Assembly: GCA_009746045.1 (NCBI GenBank)
Contig: RPFO01000790.1
Location: 1-64,000 of the forward strand
Length of the DNA stretch: 64,000 nucleotides
Reading direction: 5' to 3'
Source: Mesostigma viride
Lineage: Eukaryota > Streptophyta > Mesostigmatophyceae > Mesostigmatales > Mesostigmataceae
Shown here: positions 54,731-64,000 of the stretch, piece by piece
Numbering within the stretch: the first letter of the stretch is position 1
How the letters are laid out: every line of letters begins with the position of its first letter
Notes under the pieces: generated by a model
What the model saw: the letters and a program-made list of their open reading frames with translations, nothing else
What the model was told of the DNA's origin: nothing
Databases searched by the model: none
Program-made: the position numbers and the translations under genes

Positions 54731-56468
54731 TTAGACAGATAGACCGACTTGACAGTCAGCATTCATGAGCTTCCTCAGTACATTGTACTGGGCTGGGGCC
54801 TTGTGTGGCAGCTTTGTCAATGCATCAGCAGGGTTCTCCTCGCCAGGGATATGCTTCAAGTCAACCAAACTGGCCAACTCCTTCAGCAACAAATAATCCA
54901 GGTCCCGGCTTCTGGCCAGCTGCTTGTGAACAAACTGGACCATACCCATGCTGTCTGTTAGCAACAACGTCTCCATCTGCAAGGTCCAAGGGGTCACTGA
55001 AGCCAGCTCCAGCATTAACTCCTTTATGTACAGGCTGGACTGGATCCCCTCGCATATGGCCCTGCATTCTGCCACATCTGAACTGATACAGACCCTCTTC
55101 TGCAGTCTACTGTACCAGCTGAACAAACTTGCCCTGCTCTGATAAAAAGCAAACAGAGCAGCAGATCTCCCCCTGACCTTGGTAACCTGGCGAGCATCCA
55201 TGGAACTGTCAACAAAGATCTCCAAGGTGATAGGCTGGGCAAAGTCAATCCCAGACAAAATCAGATCAGGGGTACTCTCCACCAACCGGGCTATGACTCG
55301 AGGCTTCTCATCCTCAAGCACCTCATCAGGCATTCTGCTATGGACCATCAAAGACGGACCACAGATGCTGGCAAACCAGGCCCACATGCCTCTCAACTCA
55401 GGTCCTGCAGCCTGGGTGATCTTCTCTGGCAAGGCCTTCACAATGGTCTGTTTATAATCTCCTCCAGCCTGAAGCCTGATACTCCACTCCCCGTCCCTCC
55501 TGAACAGGGTAGCCTGCATTCCACAGAACACTACAGGCTTGTTGGGCTCCTGCCACAGCTCCTTGCCCAGTGAAAACTTGCCACTGATGACAGGGATAAA
55601 CTTCTTCAGCCAGGTCGTGGGGGCTAGCAAATGCAGATCATCTCCATGCAAACTAGCATACACTGGCAGACCCTCCCATTGGGCCAGCAGCAAACAGGGA
55701 TCAACTGAAGACACTCTCAAGCCACACTCACTGATCAGAGCTTCCTGCAGCGTGAGTCTCCAGATGATTGGGCTCGACCTGAGTCCTTCCAGGCCCTTCA
55801 GAATAACCAGGAATTGTTGATGCATCTCCAGCTTCCAGATGGCAGGCACCTCAACACAGTAAGGCTCATCCTGCTTCCACACCCTCCTGGCCACTTCTGG
55901 ATCAGATTTTAAAAATGCCCTCTTGAAGTCCAGCAGCACTGATGACATAGCTGCTCCCCTGTTAAGCAACCCCACGTAGAGACATAGCAAAATTCTCCAT
56001 GTGTCGTGTAGCATCCCTGGCGTGTACAGCTCCTCTCCTGGCAGACTCCCCGTGCCGTGATACTCATTCAGGACAGGCCTGACATGGGGCACTGATACCT
56101 CATCCACAACCTTCCTCTTCAGCACAAATCTCAAAGCAAGCTTCCTTGATGCTGGGGGACGTCTGTCTGTTGGTGCAGCACACTCAAACTGCAACCACTC
56201 CTCCAATGCCTTGGAGAAGGCGAGCTTCCAAGCCTCAAACAAAGTAGGCGAGCTCATCTCTTGGACCAGCTGGTCATATGTCAAAGGAGAGTGTGCAGCA
56301 AGGCTCCTGTGAGTTATGCCAATACTGCTGGGGTGCAACACAGCTGGAATCACCAAACTGGCTGCTGGGGGCACCTCCCCTTCATCCCATTTTACACCCT
56401 TGACCGGCTTGACCCTGCACCTGATTGGAAATGTTGTCCTGAAATTTTCTAGGGGAATCATCCCCCAG
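54731..56468 (-). CDS. Element D Copia-type reverse transcriptase-RNase H, intact frame
   Basis: The frame is open from the insertion point at 56468 to the stop at 54731, about 578 codons. It shows LENFRTTFPI, LVIPAVLHPSSIG, EAWKLAFSKALEEW, RPVLNEYHGTG, ELYTPGMLHDTWRILLCLYV, the catalytic VLLDFKRAFLKSD, EGLRSSPIIWRLTLQ and LHGDDLHLLAP (HGDD in place of YVDD). RNase H follows with IFVDSSMDARQVTK, SSDVAECRAI, LLTDSMGM and the C-terminal IPGEENPADALTKLP. The upstream gag, integrase and protease lie beyond element C, which inserted at 56469. The LTR of C supplies an in-frame ATG (56503), making a 590-codon fusion frame. Confidence 0.88.
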
Positions 56469-57085
56469 AGTTGTAAGCGTGAGAATGCCACGAATTCCGC
56501 CATGGTTCTTGCAGGAAGTTGCCTTTATTAATAACAAGGAAACACAGACGTAAGTCACGTCACTTCCAAGACTGCACGCAGCACAGGCGACAGGGTCGCA
56601 GTGCCCAGAGAACGTGCACGCAAGAACTAGCGTCCCGGTGCGACCAAGTCACACATATAGGTTGTTAGGGACGCGTCCAAGTAATCAGCTGCACTGTCAC
56701 AGCCGAACTGTCAATCAATTGATTACACAGACTCTGGCACGCCTTTGGCGCGCAGATCTATCAATTGTCCATACGGCTAGTCCTGTGGACCTATCCGTAC
56801 ACTACTCAGCATCAATTGTCTCATAGGTCCTGGCGCGCTACAGTGCGCCTACCTATCAATTGACCATCAAGTCCTGTACAAGTCCTGTCAACGTCCTGCG
56901 GACTATCAAAGTGACACTTGTACATCCTGTGTCCGTACGCGCCCACAGTGGCGCGCCGGGTACTGTCGGCACAGCCTAGGAAACGTCATAACTTTTACGT
57001 TCCTTTACCAAATGAGGCGTTCAAGGTGCCGTTGGAAAGAGCGTAACAATCTCTATCTATCTAACGTAAATCCTTTACGTTAACT
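56469..57085 (-). repeat. 3' LTR of element C
   Basis: This 617 bp sequence is repeated from 63652 to the window end. Minus-strand ends are AGTTAACGTAAAGG and TTACAACT. The preceding AAGAAAAGAAGGGATTGG on the minus strand is the polypurine tract, close to that of the B/D family. It is inserted between the protease and RT of element D. Confidence 0.88.
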
Positions 57086-58035
57086 CCAATCCCTTCTTTT
57101 CTTTAGGGATCACATCCCCTGCCAGGGACCCTTGAAGTAGCTTGAAATGTCCTTCACTCCAGCTTGAAGCTTGAACAGATGTCTTTAATGGCCATTGCCA
57201 TTCCCCCAGCCTTTTCTTTTAAGGAACTGGAAAAGAAACAGATCTGCCACAGGGAAAAACCATTCCATGAGAAATGGATAAAAACCTATGGAAGTGGCAT
57301 TACAGAGTACCACCAGATATTAGAAGCACACAAAATTAAATACATACAGGTTAATTCTATGAGGTCTTCTCCAGGAATTAATCCCATCACCTCGGTAGAG
57401 CCTCCAGTACAATGACCTTCTGGCGGTGAGTTACATTAATCCCAGATCGTATCCCATAAAACCCAGTACATATTCAATTTAAGTACAATAAATCCATGAC
57501 AATTAAAATACCACTTGACAAAGTAAGGCGTATTACAATAGTTTGCCTGTCATTCTCTCAACAGGGGTCTATTGGCGCCCGTCTTACGGCGCCCGTCTAC
57601 TTGCCAGATGGTAAACTGCCACAGCAAACAAATGACAAAATGAAACACATAGGCAACAATTAAATCCTGCCCTGGGGAACTAGGGAAGTCTGAACAGGCA
57701 AACACCTGAACAGGCCAGCTTGTAGAAACATAATACCAGGGAATCGAACCCCGCCCTATAAACCCCAGAATAAAGGTTCCCAGACCATTGTGAGAAGTAT
57801 GTACAAATATACATTTCTTTTAAAATAGAATACATGGTCTGTAATGGACCTGTCAACCTTGTGTAGTCAACAGCATGAACCCCAGCCAAAACCTGGCTGT
57901 ATCCTGAATAAAATCAGAGTGAGTGTACCATGGTCCATGAGCCTTAGTACAGACTAAAATACAGGTATTATGCCAGTCACAATGCTGACACTACCACACA
58001 ATCTGCTCTCCAATGCCCTATAACCATGCACCAGC
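57086..58035 (-). other. 3' UTR of element C
   Basis: No coding support. The motif AATCGAACCCC at about 57742-57752, with flanking CCAGGG and GCCC, is the same as in the 3' UTRs at 12180 and 54531, although surrounding sequence is different. Confidence 0.5.
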
Positions 58036-59850
58036 TTAGACAGCTTGCTGAGATGGGTCCATCAGAGACTGAAGAACCTTGTATTGCACTGCTGCCTTCT
58101 GCACTAGCTTGGTCAAAGCATCAGCAGGATTGTCAACCCCAGGGATATGCTCAATATTGGCCAAGGAGGACAACTCCTTAAGAAGGAGATAATCCAAGTC
58201 CCTACTTCTGGCCATCTGCCTGTGCACAAACTGCACCATCCCCATGGAGTCTGTTTTTAGAAGAGTGGTAACCTGAAGTGGCCAAGGAGTGTTAGAAGTC
58301 ATCTGATGAAGCAACTCCTTCAGATAAAGGCTTGTGTGAATGCCTTCACAAATAGCCCTGCATTCTGCCACATCACTGCTGACAGCCACCCGTTTGTGCA
58401 GGCGACTAAACCAGCTCACCAAACTCCCCAGGCCTTCCTGTCTGAGCACAAAGAGCCCTGCAGCCCTGCCCCTGACCTTGGAGACCTGCCTGCTGTCCAT
58501 TGAGCTATCCACATACAGCTCCATGCAAATGGGTTGTGATAAATCCACTGCAGACAACAGAATGCCAGATGAAGCCCTGACCTGATCAGCCACCTTGGCA
58601 GACCCTAGCTCCACCAGCATGTCATCAGGCAACCTGGCTATGACCATAAGGTCTGGCCTGGAAATGCCTGCCACCCAAGCAACCATGCCCCTCACCATGG
58701 GACACAGTGCCTGTGTGATGACTGGAGGAAGCTTGCTAATGAGGGTCTCTTGATAATCATTGCCCCCCACCAGCAGCATACGCCACTCCCCCCCTTCTTC
58801 ACCAGTGTGGCCTCCATGCCCACAAACAGCAGAGGCTCATTCTCCACCTGCCATTGCTCCCTACCCAGAGGAAACTTGGACTTAATGATGGAGATCAGCT
58901 CCTTAAGCCACGACGTGGGAGCTATCAGATGTAGGTCATCCCCGTGCAGCGAAGCATACACTGGCAGGCCTTCCCATTGCCCCAGAAACAGACAGGGGTC
59001 TACAGGAGAGACCTTCAAGTTGCAATGCTCCTTCAGGAAACGGTTGAGAGTCTCCCTCCAGATTATTGGACTTGACCTCAGGCCCTCCAGGCCCTTGAGG
59101 ATTTTAAGGAACTCCGTGTGATGTCCCTTTTCCATACAGCAGGCACCCTGACATAGAAAGGCGTCTTGCCCTCCCACTTTTCCTGTGCCACATCTGCATC
59201 ACCCTCCAGAAATGCCCTCTTGAAGTCTACCACCACTGAGCCATAGTCCAAGCCCTTGTTGAGAAGGCCTAGAAATACACACAGCAGCAGCCTCCAAGTA
59301 TCATGCAACATGCCAGGGGTATACAACTCCTCAGCAGTGCACTCACCAGTACCCTTGAACTCATTCAGCACTGGCCTGACATGTGGTACCTTGACCCCGT
59401 CCACCTCCTTCATCTTGATGACAAACTTGAGCTTGAGTAGACGTCGTGCAGGAGGCAGGTCATTGACAGGTTCCACGCATTTCTTGGAGATCCAGTCCTC
59501 CCCAGATTTAATCAGACCCAGTGTGACCTGGGGACACATAATGGGAGAGGACATGAGCTTCACCAGGCCTTGGTAGTTGATAGGGCTGTGTCCAGCAAGT
59601 GAGTGAGGACCAATGCCCAAACTGCTTGGATGACTAGCAGCTGGCAATATGAGGTCATCAACCAAGGGCTCCTGCCCCTGGCACACTTGCACACGCTTAA
59701 CCGACCTGGTTACTGCACGTGATAGGTGAGTGGTCCTGAAATTAATCAGTGGGACCTGACCAGCCCCTTCCTTAGTCAGGAGAGAGGACGTGATCACTAC
59801 CCATCCTGGCATAGGAAATTCTGCCCCAGAAGAGCAGGTCCTTGATAGCC
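58036..59850 (-). pseudogene. Element C reverse transcriptase-RNase H, frameshifted
   Basis: Three overlapping frames (59863-59078, 59177-58692, 58779-58036) together give VPLINFRTTHLSR, DLILPAASHPSSLG, RPVLNEFKGTG, ELYTPGMLHDTWRLLL, VVVDFKRAFLEGD, SLHGDDLHLIAP, YVDSSMDSRQVSK, SSDVAECRAI, LLKTDSMGM and IPGVDNPADALTKL. Two indels inside RT, near 59110 and 58740, break the protein. Domain content and the HGDD motif match elements A and D. Confidence 0.85.
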
Positions 59851-61470
59851 CTCCAAGACACAAAAAGCAGTGTCCTGTCCAAGGATAGGAATGAATACCT
59901 CACCCAGTACCTTCACGTGTACCCCGCCACTGAAGTCAGACACAAACTGATAGCTGGGTTCAGACATGCTGTACCCTGCTGCAGCCCTGGTCCCAATGAT
60001 GGAAACCTGAGAATTAGTGTCTACCTCTAAGGCAGTGTCCAGCCCCAGATTGCCATGCCACCTGAGCTTGGCTACCTTGGGCTGCTTCTTGGCTCTTTGT
60101 AGAGCCCCAATCAATCCAGCCAAACTTGTCCCCCTGGGCTTGGTTAGTGCCTTGGGCTTGACAGTTGACTCCCCAGCTGTTGACCTTGCAGCCTGTTCAA
60201 CAAGTACCTCTGCAACCTGGCCAGGGCTGACAGATTCCCCTGCAACAGATGTGGTCGTTGCGTCAGTGATGTCACCTGGGACCTGAAAATCCTGCAGATC
60301 CTGTGAGCCTTGTGCCTGACTGCCCTCATTCATCAGGTTAGGCTTGACATATGACCAACTCAGCCGGTGTACATGCTTTGGTTCGTCCTCCATGCTGACC
60401 AAGCATGCGTGGCTAGCTTCATCAACCTGGGTAACCACCCCAGGACTCCAGCTACCACGTTTGCCATAAAGGCTAGGTTCCTTCCAAGCTAGGACCTTCT
60501 GACCCACTTGTGGCTCCAGCATCTTCCAACCCCGGTCCTTCTCCCTCAGCTTGGCAAAGGTGACATGTGCAGCATGTTTCCAGCCCTCCAGCACATGTGG
60601 TGGGCACAGGCCATGATATAGACCCATTGGGCTGACAGCAACTCCATCATAGTAGAAGTTAACCCTGCTGTTCAGCTGCTGCTCCACGTTCCTCAGCCAT
60701 GCACTCCTGACAAGTGCAGGTGCAGACAAGGGTACCCAGTCTTCAGAGATGATCAATTTCTTGACCTCCTGGATTGCCCTCTCGATAGCACCCTGCTGCC
60801 CATGAGCCTCCCTAGGTGTAACCAGCAACTCAGGAAGGGTAGGATCACCCTTGAGATGCTGAAACTGCATGTCCACCTGGATCCTTGTGGTAGGAAACTT
60901 GGCTCTTACATTCTGCAGGGCAGCCAGCAAGTACCTGTTCTTCATAGAAGGTAAATGCTCCAGCACCTTGTATTTTGTGTACCTGTCCACGCACACCAAC
61001 AGTTGCATGCCCCTGATGTGTTGGATATCACACTGCAGATCACCAATGCTCTGAGGTAGAGCTTTGGCATGTGATTTCCTGGGCTTGTTGGAGGACAACT
61101 GGCACTTACACCGTGAGGCAGCTTGCTGACACGCCTTAAGAAGGGGTGCCCTGCCCATACGGAAGGCAAAGTTGTTTGACAGAGAAGTGGCATGCCCAAA
61201 CATGTTGTGGATTCGGGCACCCAACTCCTGGTACACAGAGGAAGCAGTCCCTGGCACAGTCAGGACTGTGCTGTCAGGTTGTCCAGCATCACCATGCTGA
61301 CTTCCATCCTGTTCTGACTCAGAGCCTGAGTCACCCTGCTCATGCCCAACACCTGGACCGCCAGCAGGGACCACATGCATACCACCAGAGGCCTTCACAC
61401 CCCTCTGTGGTTGTACATTGGTTTCTCTCAAAATGAGAGGTCCACCCTCGTGCCCAGCACGAGGATGCAT
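59797..61470 (-). CDS. Element C integrase-protease polyprotein (557 aa)
   Basis: One open frame carries integrase first: the HHCC-like finger (RIHNMFGHATS...CQQAASRCKCQL), the catalytic CDIQHIRG, VDMQFQHL and EAHGQQGAIERAIQEVK, then the C-terminal barrel (VLAWKEPSLYGKRGSW). A linker rich in Gln/Val/Ser follows, then SLAGLIGALQRAKKQPKVAK. The protease is last: ALEVDTNSQVSIIG, the flap-like FSGGVHVKVLGEV and the C-terminal ALLGQNFL. This single uninterrupted ORF is direct proof that the protease lies after integrase. DTN replaces DTG. It ends TAG at 59799-59797, and RT continues in the -1 frame. Confidence 0.85.
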   Translation of the reverse strand: MHPRAGHEGGPLILRETNVQPQRGVKASGGMHVVPAGGPGVGHEQGDSGSESEQDGSQHGDAGQPDSTVLTVPGTASSVYQELGARIHNMFGHATSLSNNFAFRMGRAPLLKACQQAASRCKCQLSSNKPRKSHAKALPQSIGDLQCDIQHIRGMQLLVCVDRYTKYKVLEHLPSMKNRYLLAALQNVRAKFPTTRIQVDMQFQHLKGDPTLPELLVTPREAHGQQGAIERAIQEVKKLIISEDWVPLSAPALVRSAWLRNVEQQLNSRVNFYYDGVAVSPMGLYHGLCPPHVLEGWKHAAHVTFAKLREKDRGWKMLEPQVGQKVLAWKEPSLYGKRGSWSPGVVTQVDEASHACLVSMEDEPKHVHRLSWSYVKPNLMNEGSQAQGSQDLQDFQVPGDITDATTTSVAGESVSPGQVAEVLVEQAARSTAGESTVKPKALTKPRGTSLAGLIGALQRAKKQPKVAKLRWHGNLGLDTALEVDTNSQVSIIGTRAAAGYSMSEPSYQFVSDFSGGVHVKVLGEVFIPILGQDTAFCVLEGYQGPALLGQNFLCQDG

Positions 61471-61648
61471 GGGTCAGACATTCTTACAGCTGCACAGCTG
61501 TCAAGGACGTCTTCATAGGAACCTGTACCTCTCCAGGTGACCTGGGGCCACCTGAACCTGGAGATCACCCTCTTGTTGCCCAGATATAAAATCTGCATTG
61601 GAGCACCTGGCCTCCCCCTTGGGTGAATTAAGGTGTGTAGGGGTTGCC

Positions 61649-62065
61649 TCAGACAGTCACTGCTCCTTGTTGTCTTCTTGCTGACTGCCCTTTGAAGGCT
61701 GGCCTGCCTGGGACTTGTTGTTGTTCTTTTTTGTTGTTGTTATTCTTGTTGCTGCCCTGGCCCTGGGACTTCTTGAAGCTGGGACACTCCTTCTTGATGT
61801 GCCCCCACCCCTTGCACAGGTAGCATTGTATCTTGGACTTGCCCTGGCCACTGCCCCCGTTGTCAGACGCGTTGCCCTGCTTGGGCTGACCACCCACCCG
61901 CCTGAACACCGACTTGGAGTGTGACCTCCTGTCAGAATCAGGTGAATGATCTCCCTTGCGCTTGTTATGGTTGCCCCTACGCCCTCCTTGGCTTCGGTCA
62001 GCCTCAGACGTCTTGGAGCCACCCTGGGTACGCCCACCTGCCTGGGTAGCCTTCACTGCTGGCAC
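61649..62065 (-). pseudogene. Element C Gag, nucleocapsid part
   Basis: The frame has a basic Lys/Arg/Ser-rich region (RRGNHNKRKGDHSPDSDRRS) and one CCHC knuckle, CYLCKGWGHIKKEC, followed by an Asn/Lys/Gln-rich tail (NKNNNNKKEQQQ). It is separated from the capsid part (62685-62269) by a frameshifted stretch at 62066-62268. Confidence 0.75.
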
Positions 62066-62268
62066 TCCACCCTCAAACAGCTCCTCTGCCTCGAGTGCTT
62101 GTTAATGATGACCTTGTAGGCCTTCAGGGTGAGTGTGGGGCACACATGACCTTTAAGGAGCCACGTGTCGCCTTATCCAGCCCAGAAACCTTGAGCCAGT
62201 TGGTTAGGGCTATGTTATCAGCGACATTAAAGCCGTGAGCCCTGCCCTCCTCAACCATCTTACAATAG

Positions 62269-62685
62269 TTAAGGAAAGTTCTGGATCAGGTCCCCCTTGA
62301 CCTCCCACCCTTGATACTTGTCCTGCCAATGGATGCCGACCTTCTTGCGTTGGTCTTCCAGCAGCTCCTTCAGCTCAGCTACGTACAGTGCCCAGGCCTT
62401 ATTGGCCTTCTTGCACTCCCTGGTTAGGTCCTTAATCTGGTCAGTACACTTGCCAAAAGTGCTACTGCCTATCCAGATTTGATAGTAATTTGTACCACCG
62501 TACAAGCTAGGGAACCCTTCCAATCCTTCCACAAACTCTTCAGCCTGCTTAGGCTTGGAGTCTGAGGTTACAGGCTGCAGCTGATTGACAATTAAAAGAC
62601 CCTGTGTGGTAAGATCAAAGCCATGAACAGCTTGTGCATTATTATTATTGTGAGGAAGGTTGGTAATCTCTCCGGTAAGCCCCAC
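62269..62685 (-). pseudogene. Element C Gag, capsid-like part
   Basis: This 138-codon frame (MGLTGEITNLPHNNNNAQAV, LYGGTNYYQIWIGSSTFGK, KANKAWALYVAELKELLEDQ) is helical. The W-x-LYV-x-EL-x-LL-x-DQR segment resembles WAAFMTRLRSFLSDKR in element B Gag and WEAFMKELTDLLSTPS in element A. It breaks off at about 62269. Confidence 0.65.
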
Positions 62686-62899
62686 GTCATCTACGTGAGC
62701 GGTTCCACTACCAGCACCACCATTATTCCCACTGGCTGGACCTTTGCTACGGCGCCCTCAGCCATCCTGCACTACAAGCTATTCAAAGAACACCTTAGCA
62801 AAGCAGCAGAAAATATGTACAAAATTTTGTCGCACTGCCGCCTGCGCCGGTGTCGCCGCCGCCCCGCGAATTGCCGCCGAAAATTCGACAAAATGTCGA

Positions 62900-63560
62900 C
62901 GAGCACTGGAAAAAAATTGGCCGACTAGTAGTCAAGGCCCCGGAAATCGCAGTACTCGTAGGAACTCAGGATCCTCCATATCCGGCGTGTGTGCCGGACC
63001 TGCACCGGTATGTATTAAAACCGGTGTGCTCCCGTCGCGAAGTTGCGCGCGCCGACGCGCGACGAGGCGCAGAGGATGAGTAAAAATGGATAACAATTCC
63101 CACCCTGCGGGAATCCACTCTCGCAGAGGCGAGAAAAGCCACCAGGTTAATAGAACCTGGCGTTCGCGACTGCGTACGCCGCGTGTGAGCAGCGACAGCA
63201 ACGCGAGATCCTGAAAAAATTTGTCGACACCGCCGGCGCGCCCCCCGTGCGTAGCGATGCCCAGTTTTGCAAGTTTCTCTGGTAACCGGTGAGCGAAGAG
63301 ATGGCGTTGTCCAGCTCCTCGATGGCAGTGGTGACCTCGTTCACCGACCGCAAACCTCCCCGCACCTGGACCGTAAATGCGATAAAATGTTGCGAATCTG
63401 GTCCAACATGCGCGTATAGCCGGCACCAGTGCTGGCAAATCGGGGTCCTCGGGGTTATCCCCGAGCAATGGAAGCTGCGCGCTGCCGACGATGAAGTTCG
63501 TCGAGCGAGATCGTGACTTCGTCGAGCAATTGCTGCCACGACGGCGCAGTCGGTCTTGAC
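62900..63560 (-). pseudogene. Element C leader ORF (ORF0-like)
   Basis: Two overlapping frames (63539-63147 and 63468-62932) lie between the LTR and gag. FTVQVRGGLRSVNEVTTAIE, then ELDNAISSLTGYQRNLQNW, is helical and recalls SIDDLEQELHGLVGIQTVI in ORF0 of element B. No known domain is seen. Confidence 0.4.
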
Positions 63561-63651
63561 GAAGGACCAGCCGGCGGAGCGGCTATTTCCTCATCGCGGG
63601 AATCCGGAATTCTTCAGAATTTGGCATCTTTTTAACGAGGCGTGTAATACG

Positions 63652-64000
63652 AGTTGTAAGGTGAGAATGCCACGAATTCCGCCATGGTTCTTGCAGGAAG
63701 TTGCCTTTATTAATAACAGGAAACACAGACGTAAGTCACGTCACTTCCAAGACTGCACGCAGCACAGACGACAGGGTCGCAGTGCCAAGAGAACGTGCAC
63801 GCAAGAACTAGCGTCCCGGTGCGACCAAGTCACACATATAGGTTGTAGGGACGCGTCCAAGTATTCAGCTGCACTGTCACAGCTGAACTGTCAATCAATT
63901 GATTACACAGACTCTGGCACGCCTTTGGCGCGCAGATCTATCAATTGTCCATACGGCTAGTCCTGTGGACCTATCCGTACACTACTCAGCATCAATTGTC
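63652..64000 (-). repeat. 5' LTR of element C, cut by the window end
   Basis: It matches 56469-56820 with few differences. On the minus strand it ends TTACAACT, followed by CGTATTACACGCC, the probable priming region, comparable with CAAATTACAACC in element B. Confidence 0.88.

Larger units (their letters stand above)
56469..64000 (-). mobile_element. Copia-like LTR retrotransposon C (right end outside window)
   Basis: Its LTRs at 56469-57085 and 63652-64000+ share CCACGAATTCCGCCATGGTT and the following sequence. The internal order on the minus strand is a leader ORF, gag, integrase-protease, RT-RNase H and 3' UTR. Several frameshifts in gag and RT indicate decay. Confidence 0.88.

Overview
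This is a nuclear eukaryotic window, most likely from a unicellular green alga or a related protist. The evidence is multi-exon genes with canonical GT-AG introns, one of them a SWEET sugar transporter, surrounded by LTR retrotransposons, LINEs and hAT-type DNA elements. There are no bacterial operons. The lineage is inference; nothing in the window fixes the species. Most of the 64 kb is nested mobile DNA. Only two loci look like ordinary host genes: an unrecognised three-exon gene (25640-27366, minus) and the four-exon SWEET gene (28955-31555, plus).

Left part (1-22089). A minus-strand Copia-like element B has its 5' LTR at 21393-22089, then an ORF0 (20379-21299), gag (19089-20276), integrase (17966-19055 plus 10224-10871), protease and reverse transcriptase (RT, 1-856), and runs off the left edge. 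It interrupts a LINE at 22090. Element B is itself split twice. A 7.1 kb non-autonomous element with two 699 bp LTRs that look identical sits at 10872-17965. A plus-strand Copia-like element A sits at 857-10223. The 3' LTR of A is in turn interrupted by an 882 bp near-perfect palindrome (9169-10050) with a 5 bp target-site duplication (TSD); the empty site is preserved in the 5' LTR of the same element.

Middle (22090-44977). This holds LINE fragments of at least two families, the two host genes, a 472 bp hAT-type MITE inside SWEET intron 3, and many 5'-truncated LINE copies with (TTAA)n tails and TSDs of about 9-16 bp, some under 80 bp long. A gag fragment at 41308-41535 carries a second, 32 bp palindrome with a 5 bp TSD.

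Right part (44978-64000). A decayed gene resembling HUH (Rep-type) endonucleases (48263-52501) is interrupted by a SINE-like insertion with a 12 bp TSD and by a 1.66 kb hAT element with an 8 bp TSD. Removing either insert rejoins the reading frame. It is followed by minus-strand Copia-like element D (53289-56468, intact RT-RNase H). Element C (56469 to beyond 64000) has inserted into D.

Two points stand out. First, the three Copia-like families share the order gag-integrase-protease-RT-RNase H, where canonical Ty1/copia is gag-protease-integrase-RT-RNase H. They also have a protease motif DTN/DTQ instead of DTG/DSG, an HGDD motif in RT, and LTRs that begin AGTT and end AACT. Second, the palindromic inserts have the same AGTT...AACT ends and leave 5 bp TSDs, which suggests they are moved by the retrotransposon integrase.
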